Source: Alphaproteobacteria bacterium
GTDB lineage: Bacteria; Pseudomonadota; Alphaproteobacteria; Rhodobacterales; Rhodobacteraceae
Direction of reading: 5' to 3'
Assembly: GCA_003694465.1 (NCBI GenBank)
Contig: RFKM01000307.1
Location: forward strand, 1 to 8,014
DNA length: 8,014 nucleotides
Numbering within the stretch: position 1 is the first letter of the stretch; every line of letters starts with the position of its first letter. Below are positions 1-7,094 of the stretch, one piece after another. Below the pieces are notes generated by a model, which saw nothing but the letters and a program-made list of their open reading frames with translations, was not told the origin of the DNA and did no database searches. The translations under genes were made by a program, and so were the position numbers.

Positions 1-1
1 C

Positions 2-64
2 GCCGCCCGCCTTGCCCGGCTCGAAAAGGCGCTGCGGAACCTCTTCGAGGAGAAGGCACCATGA
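2..64 (+). CDS. C-terminal end of an unidentified upstream gene (partial)
   Basis: The reading frame starting at base 2 stays open for 20 codons and stops at the TGA that overlaps the sdhE start codon (ATGA). The visible tail is rich in Ala, Leu, Arg and Glu (ARLARLEKALRNLFEEK) and looks like the end of a charged amphipathic helix. The overlap suggests that this gene and sdhE are co-transcribed and translationally coupled. Too little is visible to name the protein. It does not look like the RecG C-terminus that I might have expected next to an alphaproteobacterial sdhE. That the frame is coding is inferred from the neat overlap and the GC-rich codon use. Confidence 0.5.
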   Translation, partial: AARLARLEKALRNLFEEKAP

Positions 65-330
65 CCGAATCGCCCGAACACCGCCTCAAGCGCCTTGCAA
101 TGCGCGCGCACCGGCGCGGCATCAAGGAGATGGACGTGATCCTCGGTCATTTCGCCGACCGGCGCCTTGCTTCGTTGGACGGCGCCGGCCTCGATGCCTT
201 CGAGGCCCTGCTCGACGAGGCCGACCACGACCTTTACCAGTGGGTGTCGGGGCAGGTGCCGCCCCCGGCCGAACACGCCGCCCTCATTGCCGAAATCGCC
301 CGTGTCGCCGAGGCGGCGGCGCGCGGTTAA
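61..330 (+). CDS. sdhE: SdhE/YgfY-family FAD assembly factor (succinate dehydrogenase assembly factor 2)
   Basis: This 89-residue protein has the size and motifs of the SdhE (YgfY, SDHAF2, former DUF339) family. The family acts in the cytoplasm to promote covalent attachment of FAD to the flavoprotein subunit SdhA of succinate dehydrogenase. The signature RGxxE motif is present as Arg19-Gly20-Ile-Lys-Glu23, inside the conserved N-terminal stretch AMRAHRRGIKEMD. The second conserved block, LDEADHDLYQW, lies at residues 51-61. It is soluble, with no signal peptide or membrane segment. The ATG at 61 overlaps the stop of the preceding gene, and a GAGGAG ribosome binding site lies 8 nt upstream inside that gene, which supports this start. 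No sdh structural genes are in the window, so the link to complex II comes from family knowledge. Confidence 0.93.
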   Translation: MTESPEHRLKRLAMRAHRRGIKEMDVILGHFADRRLASLDGAGLDAFEALLDEADHDLYQWVSGQVPPPAEHAALIAEIARVAEAAARG

Positions 331-359
331 CCAAGCGGTGCGAAACCGCCCGCCTTTTT
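312..359 (+). terminator. Possible weak intrinsic terminator after sdhE
   Basis: A small hairpin, GCGGT (335-339) with ACCGC (345-349), is followed by CCGCC and then five T residues (355-359). GGCGG at 312-316, inside the end of sdhE, could pair with CCGCC at 350-354 and bring the structure right up to the T tract. The stem is short and the outer pairing encloses a long loop, so this is a candidate only. Confidence 0.35.
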
Positions 360-390
360 CAAGATTTTGCCGGATCGTTTAACCGAATGT

Positions 391-440
391 TCGCCGTTTG
401 CGGCGAGGGTCGTCTCCGACAACAACAGGTGGAGACGCGA
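391..440 (+). promoter_or_regulatory. ldtR leader: two perfect hairpins, the second containing the ribosome binding site
   Basis: TCGCCG (391-396) pairs with CGGCGA (401-406) around a four-base loop. Directly after it, CGTCTCC (411-417) pairs with GGAGACG (431-437) around a 13-nt loop. The GGAG at 431-434 is the apparent Shine-Dalgarno sequence, 6 nt from the ldtR ATG, so the second stem would hide it in the mRNA. As DNA, the same inverted repeat could be an operator for the MarR-type regulator itself, since this family commonly autoregulates. Both readings are inferences; the repeats themselves are seen directly. Confidence 0.5.
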
Positions 441-938
441 ATGAGCATGCATTCCCCCATCGGGCAGAGCCTGCATCCGGCCTATTTCGGCCAGTATCTC
501 GATGCCCTCTCCCTCGTCGAGCGCCTGCACCGGCTGGTGCTCGACGTGATCAAGGACGAATTCGAGCGCCTCGGCGTGCTCGAGGTCAACCCGGTTCAGG
601 CGCTGCTTCTGTTCAATGTCGGCGACAATGAAGTGACCGCGGGCGAGCTGAAGAGCCGCGGCTACTACCAGGGCTCGAACGTGTCCTACAACCTCAAGAA
701 GCTGGTCGAGGCCGGCTACATGCACCACCAGCGCTCCGAGATCGACCGGCGCTCGGTGCGGGTGCGGCTGACGCCGAAGGGGCGCGGCGTGCGCGATATC
801 GTCGCCGACCTGTTCAAGCGGCACTCCGAGCAGTGGCAGACGCGTGGCATTCTCGGCCCCGAAGCGCTCGAAGAGGTCAACACCGCGCTGCGCCGGGTCG
901 AGCGGTTCTGGACCGACCAGATTCGCTACATCTACTGA
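441..938 (+). CDS. ldtR: LdtR-like MarR-family winged-helix transcriptional regulator
   Basis: This 165-residue cytoplasmic protein has the MarR layout: a helical dimerisation region at about 12-45, a helix-turn-helix at about 50-92 with its recognition helix around [20 protein letters not shown], a wing with the typical Asp-Arg-Arg at 102-104 ([10 protein letters not shown]), and a C-terminal helix that completes the dimer interface. The sequence strongly resembles LdtR of alphaproteobacteria. In Sinorhizobium and Liberibacter, LdtR regulates an L,D-transpeptidase gene and osmotic-stress tolerance; that target is family knowledge, and no such gene is in the window. I chose the ATG at 441 because GGAG lies 6 nt upstream and the conserved sequence begins there. 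The same frame is open back to base 12, but that part reads as Arg/Pro-rich nonsense overlapping sdhE. An inverted repeat covers the ribosome binding site, suggesting autoregulation. Confidence 0.88.
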   Translation: MSMHSPIGQSLHPAYFGQYLDALSLVERLHRLVLDVIKDEFERLGVLEVNPVQALLLFNVGDNEVTAGELKSRGYYQGSNVSYNLKKLVEAGYMHHQRSEIDRRSVRVRLTPKGRGVRDIVADLFKRHSEQWQTRGILGPEALEEVNTALRRVERFWTDQIRYIY

Positions 939-1221
939 GGCCGGGCGGGATCGGTCGCGGCAGGGGCGCGCGGGGGCATCCGGTTCTGCCCGGCGCTGGT
1001 CTGGCGCCCCCGCGGCAAAACGTGCCGGGCCGCGCCAGGGCAAACCGATCCGCGCCGCCCAAGGTCGGAGCGGGCAAGGCCGCGCAAGCCCGTGCCCGGC
1101 CGGGGGCCCGGCGCGCAGGTGCGGCGCGGCGGCAAGGGGCACAGGCCTCGCGCGAGGGCTGGTGCATGCGCCCTGCGCAGGGGCTATGGTGGCGCCAAAG
1201 CGCAGCAACGAGAGATTCGCC
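939..1221. other. Non-coding gap between ldtR and thyX
   Basis: I see no credible gene in these 283 very GC-rich bases. Open frames here on both strands translate to Arg/Pro/Gly/Ala-rich nonsense without a recognisable domain. One long inverted repeat is present: CGCGGGGGC (969-977) with GCCCCCGCG (1006-1014), separated by 28 nt. It lies about 30 nt after the ldtR stop and lacks a T tract, so it could be an RNA-stabilising or factor-assisted 3' end. The right end presumably carries the thyX promoter; TATGGT at 1185-1190 is a weak -10 candidate without a convincing -35 partner. Confidence 0.5.
1171..1182. repeat. 12-bp perfect palindrome upstream of thyX
   Basis: CCCTGCGCAGGG is a perfect palindrome that ends 39 nt before the thyX ATG and lies just upstream of the weak -10-like TATGGT at 1185-1190. 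Its position fits an operator for a dimeric repressor, but short GC-rich palindromes arise by chance in sequence of this composition. Confidence 0.3.
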
Positions 1222-2130
1222 ATGCCCCTGAGCCCCGAACAACAGGCCGAGATCGACGCCCTGCGTGCCCGCCCGCGCCAGACCCTGCGCGCCGTCGCCG
1301 AGGGGCTGGAGCCGCACCTCTACAAGCCGGTCGCGGTGCTCGATCACGGCTTCGTCCGGGTGATCGACTACATGGGCGATGACGCCGCGATCTGCCAGGC
1401 GGCGCGGGTGAGCTATGGCAAGGGCACGAAATCGGTCCAGAACGACGAAGGGCTGATCCGCTACCTGATGCGGCACTGGCACTCGACGCCCTTCGAGATG
1501 TGCGAGATCAAGCTGCACGTGAAGCTGCCGGTCTTCGTCGCCCGGCAATGGATCCGCCACCGCACGGCAAACGTCAACGAATATTCCGCCCGCTATTCGA
1601 TCCTCGACCGGGAGTTCTACATTCCCGCCCGCGAACATCTCGCCGCGCAGTCGACCGTCAACAACCAGGGCCGGGGCGAGGTGCTGGGCGACGAGGAAGC
1701 GGCGCGGGTGCTGGAGATTCTCAAGGCCGATTCGGCCCGGGCCTATGACCATTACGAGCAGATGATCAGCCAGGACGGCCAGCAGGGCCTTGCGCGCGAA
1801 CTGGCGCGCATGAACCTGCCGACCAACATCTACACGCAATGGTACTGGAAGGTCGATCTGCACAACCTCTTCCATTTCCTGCGCCTGCGCGCCGATGCCC
1901 ACGCGCAATACGAAATTCGCGTCTATGCCGAGGCCATCGCCGCGCTCGTCGCCGACTGGGTGCCGCTGGCCTACAAGGCCTTCGAGGATTACCGCATGGG
2001 CGGGGCGAACCTCAGCGCCATGGCTCTCGACTGCCTGCGCCGGATGCTGCGGGGCGAAGAGGTGACGCAGGAAAATTCCGGCATGTCCAAGGGCGAGTGG
2101 CGAGAATTCGAGGCGATCTTGAGGGGATAG
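1222..2130 (+). CDS. thyX: Flavin-dependent thymidylate synthase ThyX
   Basis: ThyX makes dTMP from dUMP in the cytoplasm, using methylenetetrahydrofolate as carbon donor and FAD/NADPH for reduction, so it replaces ThyA and does not produce dihydrofolate. The 302-residue product carries the diagnostic motif RHRx7S as Arg112-His113-Arg114 through Ser122 ([11 protein letters not shown]). The C-terminal substrate and flavin-binding block is also present, with [20 protein letters not shown] at about 214-233. It is longer than the roughly 220-residue Thermotoga enzyme, with extra sequence at both ends; this length is usual in alphaproteobacteria. The frame is open from 844, inside ldtR, but the conserved protein starts at the ATG at 1222, preceded by a GAGAG-type ribosome binding site. 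It stands alone on the plus strand and runs convergently into the tad genes. No thyA or folA is in the window. Confidence 0.96.
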   Translation: MPLSPEQQAEIDALRARPRQTLRAVAEGLEPHLYKPVAVLDHGFVRVIDYMGDDAAICQAARVSYGKGTKSVQNDEGLIRYLMRHWHSTPFEMCEIKLHVKLPVFVARQWIRHRTANVNEYSARYSILDREFYIPAREHLAAQSTVNNQGRGEVLGDEEAARVLEILKADSARAYDHYEQMISQDGQQGLARELARMNLPTNIYTQWYWKVDLHNLFHFLRLRADAHAQYEIRVYAEAIAALVADWVPLAYKAFEDYRMGGANLSAMALDCLRRMLRGEEVTQENSGMSKGEWREFEAILRG

Positions 2131-2284
2131 AAGGACCTCTGCGCAACGGCCGGAAAGCCGCCCCCGAAGTTCTCCCGCGGGTCGCTCCGCCATCGTCTGC
2201 CTGCGTCTTGCGTTGCCCGCATGGCGCGCCGTTGCATCCTCGGAAAGGCAGAAGGATCGGGGCCGGATCCCGGGCTCGGGCCGG
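2131..2284. other. Convergent intergenic gap between thyX and tadC
   Basis: This stretch, continuing to the tadC stop at 2327, holds no recognisable gene. I see no convincing intrinsic terminator for thyX on the plus strand: the candidate stems here, such as GGATC (2254-2258) with GATCC (2266-2270), are short and have no T tract after them. The clear structure in the gap is the tadC terminator at its right end, listed separately. Confidence 0.55.
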
Positions 2285-2312
2285 AAAAAGGCCTGCCGGA
2301 CGCGCCGGCAGG
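2285..2312 (-). terminator. Intrinsic terminator of the tad unit after tadC
   Basis: On the minus strand a perfect 8-bp stem (CCTGCCGG / CCGGCAGG, 2312-2305 and 2299-2292) closes a five-base loop and is followed, after two C residues, by five T residues (2289-2285). It begins 14 nt after the tadC stop codon. A GC-rich stem with a T tract is the standard Rho-independent design. On the plus strand no T tract follows the stem, so it should work mainly for the tad transcript. Confidence 0.75.
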
Positions 2313-2326
2313 AAGGGGGGCCGGCC

Positions 2327-3298
2327 CTAGAACTTGATGCTCGCGAGGGTCTTGTAGACGTTGTAGACCGACGGGCCGATCAGGATGATCAGGAGCGGCG
2401 GCACGGTGAGCATCATCGTGGCGAGGGTCATCTTGGTGGGCAGGGTGTTGGCCTTTTCCTCGGCGCGCATCACCCGCTTGTCGCGCATCTCGCCGGCATA
2501 GACCCGCAGCGCCTCGGCGATCGAGGTGCCGAAGGTCGTCGACTGGATGAGCACCGTCACGAAGCTGGCCACGTCGGGCACGCCGGCGCGTTCGGCCATG
2601 TCGCGCAGCACCTGCACGCGGTCCTTGCCGGCCTTCATCTCGTAGGAGACGATCTCGAACTCGTCGGCGAGCGCCGGAAAGCCGGCGCGGATTTCCTTGG
2701 CAACGCGGATGATCGCCTGATCGAGCGACTGGCCCGCCTCGATGCACACGAGCATCATGTCGAGCGCGTCGGGAAAGCCGTTGATGATCTGCTCCTGCCG
2801 CTCGGCCACCCGCCGGGTGACCCAGTATTTTGGCGCCATGTAGCCCACCGCGCCGGGAATCAGGATCGACAGGATCGTCGCCTGGGTCGAGGGCTCGCCG
2901 GTGGTCGATTTCAGAACCGCATAGGCAACGCCGAGCACCAGCGCCCCGAGGCCGAGGGCGAATTGCAGGAAATGGTAGGTGCGCACGGCGTTCTTGCCCG
3001 GATAGCCCGCCTGCAGGAGCTTGAGCTGGATCTGGGAATATTCCTGCTTGTCCTTCGGCTCGAGGAAGGAAGCGTATTTCTCCAGCTTGTCCTTGCCGTC
3101 GTTGCGGTTGCGCAGGGCCGGCTTGTCGGCCTTGGCGGTGTCGTGCTGGGCGCGGTTCAGCTTGTCGAGCGGATCTTCCGGCCGCTTGAGCAGCACCGGC
3201 AGCACCGAGGCGACCATCAGAAGGCCGATGGCGGCGAGGGCATAGAGCGGGCCGGCGGGGCCGAAACGATCGGTCAGAAGGGTGATGATGGCATCCAT
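2327..3298 (-). CDS. tadC: Tad pilus inner-membrane platform protein TadC (type II secretion F domain)
   Basis: This 323-residue protein is the second of two GspF/PilC-like platform proteins of the Tad system. In the inner membrane they are thought to couple ATP hydrolysis by CpaF/TadA to pilin movement. Hydrophobic segments lie at about 17-37, 110-129, 140-155 and 294-315. The T2SSF domain spans about 172-310, with the typical start FPDALDMMLVCIEAGQSLDQAI and the later SIAEALRVYAGEMRDKR. A charged cytoplasmic stretch (about 38-105) follows the first membrane segment, as is usual for TadC. The ATG lies 8 nt after the tadB stop, and its GAGG ribosome binding site overlaps that TGA, so the pair should be coupled. 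It is the last gene of the unit: a terminator follows directly, and the tadD gene often found next in other tad loci is absent here. Confidence 0.93.
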   Translation of the reverse strand: MDAIITLLTDRFGPAGPLYALAAIGLLMVASVLPVLLKRPEDPLDKLNRAQHDTAKADKPALRNRNDGKDKLEKYASFLEPKDKQEYSQIQLKLLQAGYPGKNAVRTYHFLQFALGLGALVLGVAYAVLKSTTGEPSTQATILSILIPGAVGYMAPKYWVTRRVAERQEQIINGFPDALDMMLVCIEAGQSLDQAIIRVAKEIRAGFPALADEFEIVSYEMKAGKDRVQVLRDMAERAGVPDVASFVTVLIQSTTFGTSIAEALRVYAGEMRDKRVMRAEEKANTLPTKMTLATMMLTVPPLLIILIGPSVYNVYKTLASIKF

Positions 3299-3306
3299 GG
3301 CGGGCC

Positions 3307-4275
3307 TCAGACCTTGATGTTGACGAGGGCGCGCATCACGAAGACGTTGGCCACGAGAAAGGCGCCGGCGACGAGGGCGGCGGGGATGAAGGCGGCGGTG
3401 TCCTTCACCTCGTCATAGTAGTGCGGCTGGATGACGTTGATCATCACCAGCGCCACCAGCGGGAAACCCGAAAGGAAGGTGCCCGACCATTTCGCCTCGG
3501 CGGTGATCGCCTTGACCCGGCGGAACAGCTTGAAGCGGGCCCGGATCACCTTCGACAGGCCTTCGAGAATCTCGGCGAGGTTGCCGCCCGAGGTCTGCTG
3601 GATCGAGACCGCGACGGCGAGAAAGCGCAGGTCCTGCATGTCGAGCCGCTCGGCCATGTGCTTGAGCGATTCGCCGATGTCGCGGCCATAGGCGCTTTCG
3701 TCGGCGATCACGCCGATTTCCGAGCCCAGCGGGTCGGGCACCTCCTTGGCGACGATCTGGATCGCCGAGGAGAACGGATGGCCCACCCGCAGGCTGCGCA
3801 CCATCAGTTCGACGGCGTCGGGCAGCTGCTCCTCGATCAGAGCGAGGCGCTTCTTGGCGCGGTTGTTGATCCAGACGAAGACGCCGCCGAAGCCCATTGC
3901 CACCGCCACCACGAGGCGCACGGCAAGGCCGGCGGTGGTGCCCACGGTCAGACCGACATAGGCGATGATCGAAACCCCGATCATCACCAGGATGATCTGC
4001 TTGGGCGAGAAGGCGATATTGGCCTTCTGGGCCTTTTCGGCGAGCAGCGAATAGAGCGGGATGCCGCGCGAATCCATGTGCTGCTGCATTTCCTTGCGCA
4101 GCTGTTCGAGCACCTGTTCGCGCCCGACGCCCTTTTCGAGCATCTCGAGGCGGCGGTTGACGCGGGCGTTCAGGCTGATCGACTTGCCGAAGACGGTCAG
4201 GTAGATGCCCTCGACGATCACCAGGACGGCGACGAAGATGATGAGATAGACAAGCGGTTCGGCGCTCAGAACCAT
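3307..4275 (-). CDS. tadB: Tad pilus inner-membrane platform protein TadB (type II secretion F domain)
   Basis: This 322-residue protein is the first of the TadB/TadC pair that forms the inner-membrane base of the Flp pilus machine. The membrane segments visible are about 8-29, 93-112, 116-137, 265-283 and 296-316. The T2SSF domain lies between them at about 147-280, opening with EEQLPDAVELMVRSLRVGHPFSSAI and including SIQQTSGGNLAEILEGLSKVIRAR at 224-247. A charged stretch at about 35-80 (RRLEMLEKGVGREQVLEQLRKEM) looks like a cytoplasmic amphipathic helix. The start codon lies only 2 nt after the cpaF stop, and the G-rich end of cpaF serves as the ribosome binding site, so it is probably translated by coupling. 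TadB is told apart from TadC by its N-terminal membrane arrangement and by gene order. Confidence 0.93.
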   Translation of the reverse strand: MVLSAEPLVYLIIFVAVLVIVEGIYLTVFGKSISLNARVNRRLEMLEKGVGREQVLEQLRKEMQQHMDSRGIPLYSLLAEKAQKANIAFSPKQIILVMIGVSIIAYVGLTVGTTAGLAVRLVVAVAMGFGGVFVWINNRAKKRLALIEEQLPDAVELMVRSLRVGHPFSSAIQIVAKEVPDPLGSEIGVIADESAYGRDIGESLKHMAERLDMQDLRFLAVAVSIQQTSGGNLAEILEGLSKVIRARFKLFRRVKAITAEAKWSGTFLSGFPLVALVMINVIQPHYYDEVKDTAAFIPAALVAGAFLVANVFVMRALVNIKV

Positions 4276-4277
4276 GA

Positions 4278-5801
4278 TCAGCCCCCCGTGCTGGGTTCGT
4301 AGATGCTGGCCGGCAGGTCATAGCCCCACTGGCGGAAGCGTTCGGAATAATGCGAGCGCACCCCGGTGGCGGTGAAATGGCCGAGGATCTTGCCGTCGGG
4401 GCCAAGGCCGGTGCGCTGGAAGCGGAAGACCTCCTGCATCGAGAGCACGTCGCCCTCCATGCCGGTGATCTCGGTGATCGAGACCATGCGGCGCGAGCCG
4501 TCCTGAAGGCGGCTGGCCTGCACCAGCAGGTTGACGGCCGAGGCGATCTGCGCGCGCATCGCCTTCAGCGGCATCTCGATGCCGGCCATGGCCACCATGT
4601 TCTCGAGCCGGCTCACCGCGTCGCGCGCGTTGTTGGCGTGAATCGTGGTCATCGAGCCGTCATGGCCGGTGTTCATCGCCTGCAGCATGTCGATGACCTC
4701 TTCGCCGCGGGTCTCGCCGACGATGATCCGGTCGGGGCGCATCCTGAGGGCGTTGCGCAGACAGTCGCGCTGGGTCACCGCGCCCTTGCCCTCGACGTTG
4801 GGCGGGCGGCTTTCCATCCGGCCGACATGGGTTTGCTGCAGTTGCAGTTCGGCGGTGTCCTCGATGGTGAGGATGCGCTCGCTGTTGTCGATGAAGGACG
4901 AGAGCGCGTTGAGCGTCGTCGTCTTGCCCGAGCCGGTGCCGCCGGAGACGATGATGTTGAGCCGGGTGGCGACGGCGGCCTCGAGATAGAGCGCCATGTC
5001 TTCGGAGAAGGCGCCGAAACGGACGAGGTCCTCGATGCCGAGCTTGTCCTTCTTGAACTTGCGGATCGAGACCAGCGAGCCGTCGACGGCGATCGGCGGC
5101 ACCATGGCGTTGAAGCGCGAGCCGTCGGCAAGGCGCGCGTCGACATAGGGGTTGGATTCGTCCACCCGCCGGCCCACGGCCGAGACGATCTTGTCGATGA
5201 TCCTGAGCAGGTGTTTTTCGTCCTTGAAGGTCACGTCGGTGAGCTGGAGCTTGCCGCCGCGCTCGACGAAAACCTGATGCGGACCGTTGACGAGAATGTC
5301 GCTGACGGTGTCGTCCTGCAAAAGCGGCTCGAGCGGGCCGAGGCCGCGCACCTCGTCATAGAGCTCGCGGTAAAGGGTGGCGCGCTCGTCGCGGTTGAGC
5401 ACGACGTTCATCTCGTTCAGCGCCTCGGAGGCGATGTCCTGGATCTCGGCGCGCAGGTCCTTCTCGCTGGCGGTCTCGATCGCCGAGAGGTTGAGGCTGT
5501 CGAGCAGGCGGTGATGCAGCTCGACCTTCAGCTCGCCGAGGCGTTCCTTGCGCTTGCGCTCCTTGTCCGAGGGCGCGGCCCGGGCGGGCGCCGCGGCGGC
5601 CGGGGGCGCCTTGCGCTCGGGCCGGACGGCCTTGGGCTCGGCCAGCGGGCGCGCGGCGGCGGGCGGCGCCGGCGGAGCGGCGGGCGGCGTGTCGGGCGGG
5701 ACGGCACCCTGCCCGGCCGGGGCCTTGGTGGCATGCAGTTTCGAAGCGCTGAAGGCGCTGACGGGTTTGCCTGTTGCACCCTTCTTGTACCGCGAAAACA
5801 T
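4278..5801 (-). CDS. cpaF: Tad pilus secretion motor ATPase CpaF/TadA
   Basis: This 507-residue cytoplasmic protein is the hexameric VirB11/GspE-type ATPase that powers Flp pilus assembly. The visible motifs, in order, are the N-terminal domain with [19 protein letters not shown] (155-173), Walker A GGTGSGKT (287-294), the Asp box [10 protein letters not shown] (311-320), Walker B with [11 protein letters not shown] (358-368), and the His box [13 protein letters not shown] (378-390). All catalytic residues I can check are intact. A Pro/Ala-rich, probably disordered linker at about 27-78 joins a short basic N-terminus (MFSRYKKG) to the core. I chose the ATG at 5801 because a perfect AGGAGG lies 6 nt upstream; the frame is open to 5957, but that part is Arg/Pro-rich nonsense overlapping cpaE. 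The gap to cpaE is 10 nt, and the ribosome binding site overlaps the cpaE stop. Confidence 0.96.
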   Translation of the reverse strand: MFSRYKKGATGKPVSAFSASKLHATKAPAGQGAVPPDTPPAAPPAPPAAARPLAEPKAVRPERKAPPAAAAPARAAPSDKERKRKERLGELKVELHHRLLDSLNLSAIETASEKDLRAEIQDIASEALNEMNVVLNRDERATLYRELYDEVRGLGPLEPLLQDDTVSDILVNGPHQVFVERGGKLQLTDVTFKDEKHLLRIIDKIVSAVGRRVDESNPYVDARLADGSRFNAMVPPIAVDGSLVSIRKFKKDKLGIEDLVRFGAFSEDMALYLEAAVATRLNIIVSGGTGSGKTTTLNALSSFIDNSERILTIEDTAELQLQQTHVGRMESRPPNVEGKGAVTQRDCLRNALRMRPDRIIVGETRGEEVIDMLQAMNTGHDGSMTTIHANNARDAVSRLENMVAMAGIEMPLKAMRAQIASAVNLLVQASRLQDGSRRMVSITEITGMEGDVLSMQEVFRFQRTGLGPDGKILGHFTATGVRSHYSERFRQWGYDLPASIYEPSTGG

Positions 5802-5811
5802 GGTGCCCCTC

Positions 5812-7065
5812 CTATCTGGCGGCCTTCTCGGCCGACTCGTTGATCTCGTGAACCGATTTCGCGAGTTTCTGGATTTCCTTGCGCAGGGGCGCCTTCGGGG
5901 CGTCCTTGGCCAGCGGGATGCCGTGGTCGCAGGCCTGCACGATCTGCTTGCCGCCATCGGGCAGGTGCACCTCGAGCGAGATGCCGAGGCTTTCGGCCAG
6001 CTTGCGCGCGCGGCCCTTGCCGGTGAGATCGGTGAATTTCGGCGCCCGGTTGAGCACGAAGCGCAGCTTGTCGTGCGGCAGGTCTTCCGACTTCAGCGCC
6101 CGGATCATCCGCAGCGCGTTCTGCGCCGACCGCATGTCGAGTTCGATCGGGGCGAAGAACACATGCGCCGTGTTCAGGACCGTTTCCGTCCAGCTGACGA
6201 CCGTTTTCGGCATGTCGATGACGATGTAGTCGAACTTGGTGCGCGCCATCTCGATCACCCGGGTGACGTCCTCGGGTGTGATGAAATCGAGCGGGAGCAT
6301 GTCGCTCGGCGCGGTCAGAACCATCAGCTTGTCGTCATGGCTGACGAGGGCGGCGCGGCAGCTTTCCTCGTCCATCGACTCGGTGTCGGACCACAGCTCG
6401 ATGGTCGATTCGCGCCGGGGCAGGTCGAGATAGGTGGCGACCGAGCCGAACTGCAGGTCGAGATCGATGATCAGAACCTTGGGGTGCGGCTCCTTGCCGA
6501 TGGTGGCCAGCTCCCAGGCGAGGTTGACGGCAAGGGTCGTGGCGCCGACGCCGCCGGCAAGGCCCTGAACGGCGAGGATCACCGCCTCGCGCGCCGGCTG
6601 GGCGGGCGCGGGGGCGGCCGGCTGGGCCGCCGCCGGCGGGGCGATCTGCGCCGGCTCGGGGGCGCGCAGGCGTTCGATGGCCTCGTGCAGCGCCCCCTCC
6701 GGCAGCGGGTAGGGCACGAATTCCGAGGCGCCCATGTGCAACAGCTGGTGCAGGGCGATGGGGCTCACCTCCTCGGCGACGACCAGCGAGCGGATGCCGC
6801 GGGCCGTGGCCTCGCGCACTACTTCGGCATAGCGCGGCAGGTTGGCCTCGTCGGTCTCGTCCATGGCGATGACGACGAATTCGAGGTCTTCGGCCTCGGG
6901 CTGCGAAAGGAAGGCGAGAGCATCGTCGATGGGAAGGTCGCCCCAGCCCTCGCCGAGTTCCGTCTCCATGTCTTCGATCAGCAGGTCGAAATCCTGCACG
7001 TCTCGGGCGATCGTGCAGGCGACGATCGGGGCCGGGTCCTGCTGTAGCGCGGCGTTGCCACTCAT
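5812..7065 (-). CDS. cpaE: CpaE/TadZ-family pilus localisation protein (MinD/ParA-like)
   Basis: This 417-residue protein matches CpaE/TadZ, which places the Tad machine at the correct cell site, often a pole. The N-terminal part (about 13-135) looks like an atypical response-regulator receiver domain. A Pro/Ala/Gln linker (about 136-159) leads to a MinD/ParA-like domain (about 160-405). The P-loop reads GLAGGVGATT (168-177): the glycines are kept, but both the ParA signature lysine and the usual P-loop lysine positions are Ala (170 and 175). The DLDLQFGS switch block (201-208) and Walker B IVIDMP (281-286) are present. ATP hydrolysis may therefore be weak or absent, which is in keeping with the family's known atypical Walker A boxes. 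AAAGGA and GAGG lie just upstream of the ATG. It heads the tightly packed cpaE-cpaF-tadB-tadC unit behind a 261-nt structured leader. Confidence 0.94.
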   Translation of the reverse strand: MSGNAALQQDPAPIVACTIARDVQDFDLLIEDMETELGEGWGDLPIDDALAFLSQPEAEDLEFVVIAMDETDEANLPRYAEVVREATARGIRSLVVAEEVSPIALHQLLHMGASEFVPYPLPEGALHEAIERLRAPEPAQIAPPAAAQPAAPAPAQPAREAVILAVQGLAGGVGATTLAVNLAWELATIGKEPHPKVLIIDLDLQFGSVATYLDLPRRESTIELWSDTESMDEESCRAALVSHDDKLMVLTAPSDMLPLDFITPEDVTRVIEMARTKFDYIVIDMPKTVVSWTETVLNTAHVFFAPIELDMRSAQNALRMIRALKSEDLPHDKLRFVLNRAPKFTDLTGKGRARKLAESLGISLEVHLPDGGKQIVQACDHGIPLAKDAPKAPLRKEIQKLAKSVHEINESAEKAAR

Positions 7066-7094
7066 GTTGCCTCATCCTTTCGGCACGGTCGGTC

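Noticed and set aside
12..440. N-terminal extension of ldtR open back to base 12
   Set aside because: The extension overlaps sdhE in another frame, is Arg/Pro-rich, and the recognisable LdtR sequence starts at the ATG at 441 with a well-placed GGAG.
939..1221. Possible small gene between ldtR and thyX
   Set aside because: All frames on both strands give Arg/Pro/Gly/Ala strings without domain, signal peptide or ribosome binding site.
877..2193. Minus-strand open frame opposite thyX
   Set aside because: It is an antisense shadow; the plus strand carries the RHRx7S ThyX motif.
2213..4302. Two plus-strand open frames opposite tadC and tadB
   Set aside because: Their Arg/His/Asp/Gly-rich translations mirror the codon bias of the real minus-strand genes, which have membrane segments and T2SSF motifs.
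4350..5843. Long open frame (497 codons) on the plus strand opposite cpaF
   Set aside because: It is the antisense shadow of cpaF in GC-rich sequence. Its translation is a His/Asp/Arg/Gly-rich string with no domain, whereas the minus strand has all the motor ATPase motifs.
5802..5957. N-terminal extension of cpaF by 52 codons into cpaE
   Set aside because: The extension is Arg/Ser/Pro-rich out-of-frame cpaE sequence. The ATG at 5801 has a perfect AGGAGG at the right distance.
5548..7047. Long open frame (499 codons) on the plus strand opposite cpaE and the start of cpaF
   Set aside because: It is an antisense shadow with low-complexity composition, no recognisable fold and no ribosome binding site. 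cpaE on the minus strand is clearly the real gene.
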